55,885 bases of DNA, from NCBI GenBank assembly GCA_021770925.1, contig JAETPY010000005.1:1-55885 (forward strand). Reading direction: 5' to 3'. Position numbers and translations under genes: made by a program. Shown here in pieces: positions 10,093 to 18,931 of the stretch; within the stretch, counting starts at the first letter, position 1; each line of letters starts with the position of its first letter. The notes beneath the pieces were generated by a model. It did not search any database, was not told the origin of the DNA, and worked only from the letters and a program-made list of their open reading frames with translations. This stretch comes from Erysipelotrichaceae bacterium. Lineage in GTDB: Bacteria; Bacillota_I; Bacilli_A; Erysipelotrichales; Coprobacillaceae.

Positions 10093-10694
10093 ACCTTCCT
10101 CCATTATATCAAAAGTGTATTTAAGAAATATTTGTGCGTCAATTTATCAAATAATAACATATTAATAACTTATATTCAATTATCATATCTCCAACAAATT
10201 TAAACATCTTAATCTGTATTATTATAGATACTTTTGTTTTTTTCTTTAATATTTATAATCATCTATCTTATTATTACAACAAATTCTATTTAAACCTGAT
10301 AATTGTATAAGCAAATATATATTTCCTTACAACTTTTAATTAATAATAATTTTATGATCCCTGCACGCAAAAACAATATATATTAAACCATAAAAAGATT
10401 ATCCCTTCAACGCATATCATATATAAGAGGACTTTTAAACCAACTTAGGACTACTATTTTATTGTATAATATTTTTATTTTAGTTTATAATAATAAATAG
10501 ACGCAACTAAGCCTCTCCCAGTTGCGTCTTTTATTATTTTATTAACATTGAATATAGCAACATTAATAACAAATAATTAATATTATTCATATAAAATTAA
10601 TTGTTTTTCAATTTATAATCAATATATACAGTCATGAAGAATTTTTATCCTAAGACTAAAGCTTTATTATTGCAACATACATAACATACGATAA
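10093..10694. other. Intergenic region, no gene seen
   Basis: About 600 bp of very AT-rich DNA with no credible ORF. It must hold the promoter of the yybS operon, but I could not pick a convincing -35/-10 pair. The only clear structure is the hairpin at 10500-10528. I saw no cluster of DnaA boxes, so I do not call an origin. Confidence 0.6.
10500..10534 (+). terminator. Strong hairpin with T-run, orphan on the plus strand
   Basis: GACGCAACT (10500-10508) and AGTTGCGTC (10520-10528) form a perfect 9-bp stem, followed by TTTTATTATTTT on the plus strand. No plus-strand gene lies upstream, so it is either a second terminator for parB read from the other strand (weaker T-run) or the end of a short unannotated transcript. 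Confidence 0.55.
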
Positions 10695-10729
10695 CAATAA
10701 AATGAAAAGTTAGATAATTATCTAACTTT
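10695..10729 (-). terminator. Terminator overlapping the parB stop codon
   Basis: Perfect 10-bp inverted repeat (10706-10715 with 10720-10729, loop AATT) containing the parB TAG, followed on the minus strand by TTTTCATTTTATT. Confidence 0.65.
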
Positions 10730-11636
10730 CCTCAATAACTCCCATTAATTCTAAGATTCGATTTAAATCTTTAGTATCAGCATATTTAATTGTTACAGAT
10801 TTTTCATCAACCTTTATCTTAGTTCTAAATTTTTTCCGTAACAATCCCTCAACATAAGTATATTCTTTTGGTTTCTCTACTTTAGGACGATCTTTTCGCC
10901 TATTTCCTAGTTCAATACCCTTAACAATATTTTCAATATCACGAACCGATAATCCTTCATCTATACATCTTTTAGCTAAACTCTCAGCTTTTTCTTTTGG
11001 TAAAGTTATTAAGCATCGAGCATGTCCCATTGTTATCTTACCCTCTAAAACATAGTTTTGAATCATTTCTGGTAACTGCAGTAATCTTAAAGTATTAGCA
11101 ATATAACTTCTAGATTTACCAATCCGTTTAGCAAGCTGATCCTGGGTAAGTTCTAACTTTTCCATCATTGCCTGATATGCATTTGCTTCTTCAATTGAAT
11201 TTAGATTTTCTCTTTGAATATTCTCTAATAATGCAATTTCCATCATTTGCGTATCAGTAAATTCAACGATTATTGCTGGTACCTCAGTTAATCCAGCAAT
11301 TTTAGCTGCCCGACATCTTCTTTCCCCAGCAACGATTTCATATCCCTGAATTGACTGTTTTAAAATAACTGGCTGGAATATTCCATGTTCTTTAATTGAA
11401 ATTGCTAATTCCTGCAGCTTTTCTTCATCAAACAATCGACGGGGCTGATAAGGATTAGGACGAATTTCGTCTAATCCAACTTTTACTTGTTTAGATTCAG
11501 GTGTATTTTTTTCAATATCATCAATTAAAGTTGAAATGTCCCCTCCAAAAATTGCATCTAAACCTTTTCCTAGCTTTTTATTTTTTATTGCACCACTTTT
11601 TTTAGCAGCAGTTTTCTTAGTTGTATTACTTGGCAT
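10722..11636 (-). CDS. parB: Chromosome-partitioning protein ParB (Spo0J)
   Basis: 304 residues from the ATG at 11636 (MPSNTTKKTAAKK). The frame stays open 23 codons further upstream, but that part lies within the parA end and lacks a ribosome site, whereas AGGAAG precedes the chosen ATG. Visible: LGKGLDAIFGG near the N-terminus, the CTP/arginine patch GERRCRAAKIAG, the parS-reading helix-turn-helix (TQDQLAKRIGKSRSYIANTL), and a C-terminal dimerisation region. ParB loads at parS and works with ParA to segregate origins. It overlaps parA by 11 bp. Confidence 0.95.
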   Translation of the reverse strand: MPSNTTKKTAAKKSGAIKNKKLGKGLDAIFGGDISTLIDDIEKNTPESKQVKVGLDEIRPNPYQPRRLFDEEKLQELAISIKEHGIFQPVILKQSIQGYEIVAGERRCRAAKIAGLTEVPAIIVEFTDTQMMEIALLENIQRENLNSIEEANAYQAMMEKLELTQDQLAKRIGKSRSYIANTLRLLQLPEMIQNYVLEGKITMGHARCLITLPKEKAESLAKRCIDEGLSVRDIENIVKGIELGNRRKDRPKVEKPKEYTYVEGLLRKKFRTKIKVDEKSVTIKYADTKDLNRILELMGVIEES

Positions 11637-12396
11637 TACGTTTACACACTTCCTTTGCAAAATCTCGATATGCTCGAGCACCTTCAGAATTATTATCATA
11701 ATCAAAAATAGCTAATCCCTCTGATGGTGCTTCTGATAATTTAACATTTCTGGGAATTGCTGTTTTATAAACTTTTTCCTTAAAATACTTACGAACTTCT
11801 TGAGATACTTCAACCCCTAAATTAGTTCTTTGATCCAGCATTGTTAATAACACACCCTCAATTGTTAATTTTGGATTAAACACGCTTTGAGTCAACAATA
11901 CTGTATTTAATAACTGTGTTAATCCTTCCAGTGCGTAATATTCACACTGAACTGGAATTAAAACTGAATCACATGCAGTAAGTGCATTGGTATTCAACAA
12001 TCCTAATGCTGGAGGACAATCAATAATTATATAATTATAATTTTTTTTGACAGTATCTAGTGCTTTTTTTAAACGCTGCTCACGTCCTCGTTTGACATTA
12101 GCTAGTTCTAAATCTGCTCCTGCTAAATCAATACTTCCTGGTGCTACATCTAGTTTAGCTATATATGAAGGTATAATTACATCTTTCATATCACATTCTT
12201 CAACAATAATATTATAAGTAGATAACTCAATGTTATCACGATCAATTCCAATTCCTTGAGTAGCATTAGCTTGAGGATCCATATCGACTAGAAGTACCCG
12301 ATTTTTAGTATTTGCTAATGCCGCTGCTAAATTAATACTGGTTGTTGTTTTTCCAACACCACCTTTTTGATTTGTAATCGCAATTATTTTCGTCAT
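11626..12396 (-). CDS. parA: Chromosome-partitioning ATPase ParA (Soj)
   Basis: 256 residues. Deviant Walker A KGGVGKTTTS (residues 11-20) at the very N-terminus, Walker A' DMDPQANAT, and Walker B IIIDCPPALGLL. The lack of an N-terminal DNA-binding extension makes it a chromosomal Soj-type ParA rather than a plasmid type Ia protein. Its start shares one base with the psd stop and its end overlaps parB. Confidence 0.96.
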   Translation of the reverse strand: MTKIIAITNQKGGVGKTTTSINLAAALANTKNRVLLVDMDPQANATQGIGIDRDNIELSTYNIIVEECDMKDVIIPSYIAKLDVAPGSIDLAGADLELANVKRGREQRLKKALDTVKKNYNYIIIDCPPALGLLNTNALTACDSVLIPVQCEYYALEGLTQLLNTVLLTQSVFNPKLTIEGVLLTMLDQRTNLGVEVSQEVRKYFKEKVYKTAIPRNVKLSEAPSEGLAIFDYDNNSEGARAYRDFAKEVCKRNAK

Positions 12397-13271
12397 TATT
12401 TACCCTCCTTTAAGTACTTCTTACCAATAGTTTCCCCTAACTTAACTACTGTTTCTTTATCTTTTTTTGTATTTTCCAAAATATCATTATCAATAACTGC
12501 CTGATTTTCCTTCAATAAAATAATCACTGTAGATCCACCAAATTCAAAATATCCTTTTTCCTCACCTTTAAGACAATATTTTTTATTATGATTAACAATT
12601 TTTCCAACCATCATTGCCCCAACTTCCATTTGAATCATCACTCCAAAATTTTTTGACTCAATGACTGTATAGTTTCGACTATTCTGTTTATAAATTGGAT
12701 AATAATCATTAGCTATAGGATTAACTGTATGAAACTTTCCAGGTATATATTTACTTTTTATGATTTTTCCGTCATCAATAAAACTATAACGATGATAGTC
12801 ATCAACAGTTAATCTAAAAATCATACAATAACCATTTAAATAATCGTTGGCTAATTTTTCATCATTCAATAAATCAGTTAATGAATAGACGGTATTTTTA
12901 ATCGTAAAATGGCTGTCAGTATTAATTTTATAACAAGATAATTTAGAATCCGCTGGACTAATCAAAACATTATCATCTATTAAAAAGGGTCTCTTACCGT
13001 CAAGTATTTTACGCGTAAAGAAATCATTATAGCTAACATAATCTCTTTTTTCATATTGGCTCATATCAATTTGATTTGCTTTTACAAAAGAATTGATTCT
13101 ACGTTTTGATAAACCTGAACTCATATACCAGCCGCCAATATTACTTACAAATCTGCAAACAAGAACTTTTAAAGCACATCTTCCAAGAAATGTGCCATAA
13201 AGTTTTTTTAATAAATTATTCTGACTCTCTCCACTGGTTATAACATTTCCCAAACGATCAACAACTATCAT
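12396..13271 (-). CDS. psd: Phosphatidylserine decarboxylase proenzyme
   Basis: 291 residues. The self-cleavage site is GGST near the C-terminus (Ser247), giving an alpha chain of about 45 residues with a pyruvoyl group. YHRYSFIDDG carries the expected histidine, and FHTVNPIA is also typical. It converts phosphatidylserine to phosphatidylethanolamine at the membrane. Overlaps pssA by 4 bp (ATGA) and parA by 1 bp, so translation is likely coupled along the operon. Confidence 0.93.
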   Translation of the reverse strand: MIVVDRLGNVITSGESQNNLLKKLYGTFLGRCALKVLVCRFVSNIGGWYMSSGLSKRRINSFVKANQIDMSQYEKRDYVSYNDFFTRKILDGKRPFLIDDNVLISPADSKLSCYKINTDSHFTIKNTVYSLTDLLNDEKLANDYLNGYCMIFRLTVDDYHRYSFIDDGKIIKSKYIPGKFHTVNPIANDYYPIYKQNSRNYTVIESKNFGVMIQMEVGAMMVGKIVNHNKKYCLKGEEKGYFEFGGSTVIILLKENQAVIDNDILENTKKDKETVVKLGETIGKKYLKEGK

Positions 13272-13882
13272 TTCATCACCACAATCTGAATTAATTCCAC
13301 AATAACAAGTATTCCCAGTGCTACCAATCCCTTTGACTGAACCTTAGGAACCTTAAAATCTACAATAAATAAAATTCCAGTAATTAACATTAATGTTCCA
13401 TATATATAAGACAACTCAAAAATCACATACCGTAAGGCATATGCCATCGGTAAAATAAATGATGATGTTGTTACTGGCAAACCCTGATAATACTTTCTTT
13501 TTTCATTACTTTCCTTTTGTCTTGTTTCCTCTTGCACATTAAAATAAGCCAATCTTATCACTGCTGCTAAAACATAAAATATTTCAATTGCCAGCCATCC
13601 CATCGAACTTAAACCAACATTATATCCTAGAATAGATGGAAATACACCAAAAGCAACTAAATCACACAATGAATCAATCTGAATTCCAAAACGTTTTTCC
13701 TCATCAGTACGATTTTTCTTACTGCGTGCCACCATTCCATCAAAAGTATCACAAATACCACACATAATCAAACAAATAAAAGCCCACTGATACAATCCAT
13801 TAAATGACAGATGAATTCCAGCCATTGCAAATATCAATGATAAATATGTAAGAATAACCGTATAACTATAATAACCGATCAT
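13268..13882 (-). CDS. pssA: CDP-diacylglycerol-serine O-phosphatidyltransferase
   Basis: 204 residues with several membrane segments. The CDP-alcohol phosphotransferase signature is intact: CDTFDGMVAR, then FGIQIDSLCD, giving D-x2-D-G-x2-A-R with the later Gly and two Asp residues. It makes phosphatidylserine, the substrate for the next gene (psd). First gene of the pssA-psd-parA-parB run. Confidence 0.93.
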   Translation of the reverse strand: MIGYYSYTVILTYLSLIFAMAGIHLSFNGLYQWAFICLIMCGICDTFDGMVARSKKNRTDEEKRFGIQIDSLCDLVAFGVFPSILGYNVGLSSMGWLAIEIFYVLAAVIRLAYFNVQEETRQKESNEKRKYYQGLPVTTSSFILPMAYALRYVIFELSYIYGTLMLITGILFIVDFKVPKVQSKGLVALGILVIVELIQIVVMK

Positions 13883-13997
13883 TTTTTCTACTCCCTAATA
13901 AATTTTTCAACAAAAACAGTATAGCACATATTTAGCTAATAAGGTACATTAATCTAAATTTTGTATCTCAAATAATAGTTTAAATAATAATAACATT

Positions 13998-14028
13998 ATT
14001 TAAAAACTACCTAATTAAAGGTAGTTTT
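13998..14028 (-). terminator. Terminator after nrdG
   Basis: AAAACTACCT (14003-14012) pairs with AGGTAGTTTT (14019-14028), 6-nt loop, with a T-rich tail on the minus strand. It lies 27 bp after the nrdG stop. Confidence 0.7.
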
Positions 14029-14054
14029 ATTACAAGCTGGACACATTTCTATAT

Positions 14055-14573
14055 TTAACCTTTTTGATAATAACGACTTCCACTATATAAAACGATTTCC
14101 CGTTTTTTTAAAGTCATTTGAACATCTATTATTCTTTGATTTGAAGACCCTTTAAATCTTAATTTACGATCTTTTAACTCATCAATAAAAGGACCATCTA
14201 CTAATATATCTATATACGATAATATCTCTTCATCAAATTTTTCTATCTCTTCATATAGAAAAGATGTATAAAGCCATATCGTTTTATTTTGACAGCACTG
14301 CTTAACCTTTTTCAATAATTTAGATACATCTTTGCGATTTTCTGGTTCTAATGGTTCGCCTCCAAGAACTGTTAATCCCACAATATGCGGCTTATTTATT
14401 AACTCAATCAAAATCTTTTCAGTATTTTCATCAAATTTTTCACCACCATTAAAATCCCATGTTTCTGGATTAAAACAATTAGGACAATGACGATGACATC
14501 CCTGGACATATAACGAGACTCTTATCCCCTCACCATTAGCAATATCAGTTTCCCTAATTTGAGCAAATCTCAT
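14055..14573 (-). CDS. nrdG: Anaerobic ribonucleoside-triphosphate reductase activating protein
   Basis: 172 residues. The radical-SAM cluster motif CHRHCPNC (C26, C30, C33) binds the 4Fe-4S cluster, and the SAM-binding VLGGEPLEPEN follows. It generates the glycyl radical on NrdD. It starts 2 bp after the nrdD stop, with the GGTGAA ribosome site inside the nrdD end, so the pair is co-expressed. Confidence 0.95.
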   Translation of the reverse strand: MRFAQIRETDIANGEGIRVSLYVQGCHRHCPNCFNPETWDFNGGEKFDENTEKILIELINKPHIVGLTVLGGEPLEPENRKDVSKLLKKVKQCCQNKTIWLYTSFLYEEIEKFDEEILSYIDILVDGPFIDELKDRKLRFKGSSNQRIIDVQMTLKKREIVLYSGSRYYQKG

Positions 14574-14575
14574 TA

Positions 14576-16735
14576 TTATTCACCAAATAAATGATTATCC
14601 AAATGTACAAAACGTTCTGCAATCTCTTGTGTTCTACCCTGATTCCAGAAATTATCACCTAAATACCCACAAGTACGACGGCATACATTCAATGTCTTAT
14701 GATTACGATTTCCACAGTTAGGACAGTACCACTCACGATTTTCATCTAATAAAATTTCTCCATCAAAACCACATTCCTGACAATAATCAGATTTCGTATT
14801 AATTTCTGCATATTGAATTGTTTCGTACATATAATCAATCAAATCAGAAAGTGCATCTAAATTTTCAGACATATTAGTTACTTCAACATAACTGATTGCC
14901 CCACCTGAAGAAACTTTTTGGAACTTAGCTTCCACTTCTAATTTTTTAAAAGCATCAATATGTTCTTTTACATTAACATGATATGAATTAGTTAAATAGT
15001 CTTTGTCCGTAATTCCTTTTACAATTCCAAAACGTTTTTTTAATGCTCTAGCAAAAGTATATGTAGTAGATTCTGCTGGTGTTCCATATAAACCAAATCC
15101 AAGTCCTGTTTCTTCCTTCCAGCTGTCACAAGCTGTTCTTAAACGTTCCATAATCTTAGTTGCTAACTCATTACCTTCTTTTGAAGTATGTGTTTGACCT
15201 ATTAATGCTACAACACATTCGTATAACCCGATATATCCAAGTGAAATTGTTGAATAACCATTTTCTAACAATTTATCAATTTTTTCTCCAGATTTTAAAC
15301 GAGCCAGAGCCCCATAACGCCAATGAATTGGACTAACATCTGCTAATGTTCCTTTTAAACTTTCATGACGTAATAACAAAGCTTCTTTGCATAATTCTAA
15401 TCTCTCATCTAAAATTTTCCAAAAATTATCAAGTTTATGGTTAGCTGATAATCCGGCATCCGCTAGATTTAAAGTAACAACCCCCTGATTAAATCGTCCA
15501 TACCATTTATATTCACCATTTTCATCCTTCCAAGGTGATAGGAAACTTCGACACCCCATGCATGGGAATACTTGTCCTTCATAATTCTCCCTCATCACTT
15601 TAGCAGAAATAAAATCTGGCATCATTCGTTTAGAAACACATTTAACAGCTAAATCTGTCAAGTAACGATATTCACTATCTTGAGGCACATTATTATCATC
15701 TAATACATAAAGCAGCTTAGGGAATGCAGGTGTTACATAAGCTCCAACAGGATTTTTCATTCCAACATAACGCTGTTTTAATGTTTCTTCAATAAGCATT
15801 GCTGTTTCTTTAATATATTCCGGCTCTTCTCTTAAGTACATAAACACTGATAAAAATGGCGCTTGTCCATTAGTAGTAGAAAATGTATTAATTTGATACT
15901 GAATAGTTTGAATTCCAGCTTTTATTTCATCCTTTAATCTTGTTGTTGCAATTTTTTCCACTTGTTCATCTGTATACTCAATACCGATCAAACGCCCTTC
16001 ATAACGAACATTACGCTGATGTTTTTCATAACTCAATCTGACATATGGTGATAAATGAGCTAAAGAAATTGTTTGTCCTCCATATTGACCATTAGCAACC
16101 TGCTGAACAATTTGGGTTGCAACAGTACAAGCGGTTTGTAACGATTTAGGTGTTTCAATCAATTTATCATTGATCACAGTTCCTTTAGCAAACATATCTT
16201 TTAAGTTTACTAAATCACAATTATGCATTTTCTGAATATAATAGTCCATATCATGAAAATGGATAATTCCATCATCATGAGCTTGAACGATTTTTGGAGG
16301 CAATAATAGTCTACGACAATAATCTTTAGAAAATTCACCAGCAATTAAATCTCTTTGCGTTGCTAAAACAGTCGCATCTTTATTAGAATTTTCTTCCATC
16401 GCCTCTTTATTAGTTTGATTTACAATTCCATAAATCTCATTATCAATTGTATTAGTTTCACGTTGGAACTCTCTTACTTTTCGGTATCCTTCATAGGCTT
16501 TAGCGGTTAAAATTTGACCTTTTTCAATTAGTTTTTCAAATACCTGCCCTTCAATACGATAAATTGAAATATTATTTCCATCATACTTATGCCACTCTTC
16601 TATTTCTACAGCAATATCATGAGCACACTTTTCATCAACGATTCCACTTCCACACTTCATGGCTTTTAATATCGCATTTTCTATTTTTTCAGCATTAAAC
16701 TCAACTTTTTGTCCATCTCTTTTTACTACTTTCAT
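14576..16735 (-). CDS. nrdD: Anaerobic ribonucleoside-triphosphate reductase
   Basis: 719 residues. N-terminal ATP-cone (about 1-90, starting MKVVKRDGQKVEFN), catalytic ten-stranded barrel, zinc site of four cysteines (CQEC and CPNC), then the glycyl-radical loop RRTCGYLG (Gly690). It reduces NTPs to dNTPs without oxygen, in line with an anaerobic gut bacterium. AGGAGG lies 11 nt before the ATG. An ATG-TAG start-stop pair sits in between (see findings). Confidence 0.97.
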   Translation of the reverse strand: MKVVKRDGQKVEFNAEKIENAILKAMKCGSGIVDEKCAHDIAVEIEEWHKYDGNNISIYRIEGQVFEKLIEKGQILTAKAYEGYRKVREFQRETNTIDNEIYGIVNQTNKEAMEENSNKDATVLATQRDLIAGEFSKDYCRRLLLPPKIVQAHDDGIIHFHDMDYYIQKMHNCDLVNLKDMFAKGTVINDKLIETPKSLQTACTVATQIVQQVANGQYGGQTISLAHLSPYVRLSYEKHQRNVRYEGRLIGIEYTDEQVEKIATTRLKDEIKAGIQTIQYQINTFSTTNGQAPFLSVFMYLREEPEYIKETAMLIEETLKQRYVGMKNPVGAYVTPAFPKLLYVLDDNNVPQDSEYRYLTDLAVKCVSKRMMPDFISAKVMRENYEGQVFPCMGCRSFLSPWKDENGEYKWYGRFNQGVVTLNLADAGLSANHKLDNFWKILDERLELCKEALLLRHESLKGTLADVSPIHWRYGALARLKSGEKIDKLLENGYSTISLGYIGLYECVVALIGQTHTSKEGNELATKIMERLRTACDSWKEETGLGFGLYGTPAESTTYTFARALKKRFGIVKGITDKDYLTNSYHVNVKEHIDAFKKLEVEAKFQKVSSGGAISYVEVTNMSENLDALSDLIDYMYETIQYAEINTKSDYCQECGFDGEILLDENREWYCPNCGNRNHKTLNVCRRTCGYLGDNFWNQGRTQEIAERFVHLDNHLFGE

Positions 16736-17089
16736 ACTACATTTTCCCTCCTAAAAGAATCTATTTCTATCGTATCAAAAATTAACTGAATAGGAAAATA
16801 AAATGCACCATTACTGTCATCTTATCTTCAAACAATTACTAATTATAACTGAAATTATGATGAATTTCTTCATTTTTAGAAAATTAGTAAATAAAAAATA
16901 CAAACTGCTTATCTTACTTTACTTTATCATGTTGTTTTTTCCTAAAAATAAAATAATCACAAATATCCTGTTTAAATTAACGAAACAGATTTTAACAATT
17001 ATATCAAAATAAATCAATATTTAGATAATCTTAAGTTCTTTTAAGAAAGGTTTTATTCTATTAATTTATTATAGTGGTACAATTAAAAT
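16736..17089. other. Divergent intergenic region nrdD / PIG-L gene
   Basis: 354 bp carrying the divergent promoters. A 69-codon plus-strand frame (16803-17012) lacks a ribosome site, is low-complexity AT-rich, and is not called. I could not identify an NrdR box by eye. Confidence 0.5.
17075..17083 (+). promoter_or_regulatory. Extended -10 promoter almost at the start codon
   Basis: TGGTACAAT forms an extended -10 element ending 6 bp before the ATG at 17090, without a good -35 and without a ribosome site. Transcription would start at or next to the ATG, suggesting a leaderless mRNA. Confidence 0.4.
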
Positions 17090-17764
17090 ATGAAAAAATT
17101 CATAATTATATGTTTAATATTACTTTGTGGCTGCACAAACACTAATGTCAAAACACAGCTAACAAAAAATCAAGATTTATTTGATAAAATTAATTTTTCT
17201 AATTATCAAAATATCATGATTGTAGCACATCCTGATGATGAAACAATTTGGGGAGGTGTCCATCTTTTACAAGATGATTATCTTGTAATCTGTCTAACTA
17301 ACAAAAACAATCATACTCGTGCTAAAGAATTCTATAAAGTTATGAACCAAAGCCATAACACTGGAATTATCCTTGATTATCCTGATAAAACTAATGGCAG
17401 ACGTAATAATTGGAAAAAGGTTTATCATGAAATTGAAGCTGATTTAAATTACATATTATCTAACCATTCATTTTCAACAATAGTTACCCACAACCCTAAA
17501 GGCGAATATGGTCACGAACACCATAAAATGACTAGCTCAATTGTTACTTGTATTGTTAAAGATTTAAATATTACTAACAGCTTAAACTATTTTGGACGTT
17601 ATTATAAAAAAAGCAGTCCAATTTTACCGTTGAAACACATTTATGATGATAATCTGCTTAAACAAAAAAATCAGTTAATTTCTAATTACAGCTCACAGAA
17701 AAACGTATGTAATAATCTAAGTCATATGTTTCCATATGAAAATTGGATCAGTTATAATGACTGA
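17090..17764 (+). CDS. PIG-L/LmbE-type deacetylase, predicted lipoprotein
   Basis: 224 residues. The short lipoprotein signal ends LLCGC (lipidated Cys15 predicted). The PIG-L family metal/catalytic motif is VAHPDDE (H47, D50), with the third ligand region YGHEHHKMT. Members remove the acetyl group from GlcNAc-containing lipids or glycans, so this is likely a membrane-anchored extracellular N-acetylglucosaminyl deacetylase; the substrate is unknown. It stands alone between two minus-strand operons and ends in a shared terminator. Confidence 0.85.
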   Translation: MKKFIIICLILLCGCTNTNVKTQLTKNQDLFDKINFSNYQNIMIVAHPDDETIWGGVHLLQDDYLVICLTNKNNHTRAKEFYKVMNQSHNTGIILDYPDKTNGRRNNWKKVYHEIEADLNYILSNHSFSTIVTHNPKGEYGHEHHKMTSSIVTCIVKDLNITNSLNYFGRYYKKSSPILPLKHIYDDNLLKQKNQLISNYSSQKNVCNNLSHMFPYENWISYND

Positions 17765-17790
17765 CGTTAAATATGTTTTTTTATTTATAT

Positions 17791-17850
17791 AAAAAGTCTA
17801 AACTATTAATTCTTAGTATATGCTAAGTAAAATAATATTTAGACTTTTTT
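17791..17850. terminator. Bidirectional terminator between PIG-L and Abi genes
   Basis: AAAAAGTCTAAA (17791-17802) pairs with TTTAGACTTTTT (17838-17849), with a smaller CTTAG/CTAAG hairpin inside. T-runs follow on both strands. The Abi stop codon lies at its right edge. Confidence 0.75.
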
Positions 17851-18808
17851 ATTGAGGTAATTTGTTAACATCAAACCAATTATTTGGAAATCCTAATGAA
17901 GATAGAATTTTATTACATTCTATTGTTGCAAGTTTTTTATTCAATTCCTTAACACGCTTCCTAATTGTATTATGTAATTGTCCATATTGATTTTTTGATA
18001 AAAAACATTGTAAAACCAAAAATACATTATATACATCCTGTCTAGGGGAGTTATTATCAATATTATATTTTCCATGTAATTCTTTTATATACATTGTATT
18101 TCTTCTACACTTAAATCCTAATAATCTATTATTATGAGCAACGATATTTCTCAACTCAACAATATTGTTTAAAAAAGAAATTAATTGTTTAGATTGCAAT
18201 AAACATTTATCTAAGCTTAAATTATCTGCCAGAAACACACTAAAATCTTTAGCTATACGATTTTGAATAGAAGGCTTTAAATATGTATAAAATCTTATTA
18301 CCTCACCAAAACACATGTAATTTATTACTATCCAAAACGGTACTTTTCCATAATTAATCAAGTAATGTTTAATAGCATTATCATCTTTCTTTTTATTATA
18401 TTTATTTATAATCCCGCTCATTTTAGATATTAAGTTTGTGACTTGTAACATATCATTCGAATTATAATTAGTAGCAACTAAATATGCATAATTATCTAAA
18501 CTATATTCCTCAGAAAACCTATATGCAATAATAGATTTTAAATGTTTTTCAGCCTCAATAACAAATTTAAATAAAACACCTTTTAATTCTTTATCAAAAA
18601 AATGAACATGGGTAATCTCATCAAAATTTGTTCCTCTAATATATATATCATCATGATCGATAAAAAACTTACCATAACAATTAATAACATTATAATAATT
18701 ATTATTTAATAAATACAACTTTGCTTTATCTGGATCTGAAAATTCCACTCCTCTTCTTTTTAATAAATCATATTGTTCATCTAAAGTTTTAAACGGTTTT
18801 GTTTTCAT
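17849..18808 (-). CDS. Abi_2 family (AbiD/AbiF-like) HEPN protein
   Basis: 319 residues. The N-terminus (KPFKTLDEQYDLLKRRGV, then YYNVINCYGKFF) and the C-terminal RNIVAHNNR match the Abi_2 family known from phage abortive infection. The R-x4-H pair (R220, H225) is the HEPN ribonuclease signature. AAGGAG lies 6 nt before the ATG. Directly upstream sit two copies of a small-RNA unit on the same strand. The terminator of the nearer one lies 20 bp before the start codon, so expression of the protein probably needs read-through or a balance with the RNA. From family knowledge: AbiF-type HEPN proteins have been linked to Cas13 ancestry and to partner non-coding RNAs. I cannot check the match here. 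Confidence 0.85.
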   Translation of the reverse strand: MKTKPFKTLDEQYDLLKRRGVEFSDPDKAKLYLLNNNYYNVINCYGKFFIDHDDIYIRGTNFDEITHVHFFDKELKGVLFKFVIEAEKHLKSIIAYRFSEEYSLDNYAYLVATNYNSNDMLQVTNLISKMSGIINKYNKKKDDNAIKHYLINYGKVPFWIVINYMCFGEVIRFYTYLKPSIQNRIAKDFSVFLADNLSLDKCLLQSKQLISFLNNIVELRNIVAHNNRLLGFKCRRNTMYIKELHGKYNIDNNSPRQDVYNVFLVLQCFLSKNQYGQLHNTIRKRVKELNKKLATIECNKILSSLGFPNNWFDVNKLPQ

Positions 18809-18811
18809 TAT

Positions 18812-18879
18812 ATACTCCTTTTAATACAAAAACCTCCTCATAGAATGAGAAGGCTTTGCGCAAATAGGCTCCATAGAGT
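18812..18879 (-). repeat. Tandem unit copy 1 (near abi)
   Basis: Core 18826-18879 is 54 bp and matches 18944-18997 with one mismatch (position 18866). Similarity continues through the abi ribosome site (18812-18820 against 18931-18939) with a 1-bp length difference in between. The unit is separated from copy 2 by a promoter and an unrelated 5' segment. Confidence 0.95.
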
Positions 18880-18896
18880 ATCTATCGCTGTATCGT
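18826..18896 (-). ncRNA. Predicted small RNA 1 of the Abi locus
   Basis: A strong promoter (TTGACA, 17 bp, TAAAAT) predicts a start near 18896. The RNA would have about 17 variable nt, then the conserved body (ACTCTATGGAGCC..., a TTTGCGCAAA palindrome) and end in a 9-bp hairpin (18833-18853) with TTTTT. Length about 70 nt. Transcription and partnership with the Abi protein are inferred, but promoter and terminator are directly visible. Confidence 0.65.
18828..18853 (-). terminator. Terminator of small RNA 1, in the abi leader
   Basis: CCTTCTCAT and ATGAGGAGG (one G-U pair) with a 3-nt loop, followed by TTTTTG, 20 bp ahead of the abi ATG. Could act as an attenuator for abi. Confidence 0.75.
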
Positions 18897-18902
18897 ATTA
18901 AC

Positions 18903-18931
18903 ATTTTATAATGTTCTGTTTTATTTGTCAA
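18903..18931 (-). promoter_or_regulatory. Promoter between the two RNA copies
   Basis: Minus strand TTGACA (18931-18926), 17-bp spacer, TAAAAT (18908-18903). Nearly consensus; it drives small RNA 1 and, by read-through, abi. Confidence 0.75.

Noticed and set aside
10093..10694. Chromosome origin (oriC)
   Set aside because: Origin-proximal genes surround it, but there is no dnaA gene and no cluster of TTATCCACA-like boxes.
16803..17012. 69-codon plus-strand frame between nrdD and the PIG-L gene
   Set aside because: No ribosome site, Ile/Phe/Lys/Leu-rich by AT bias only, and it fills the divergent promoter region.
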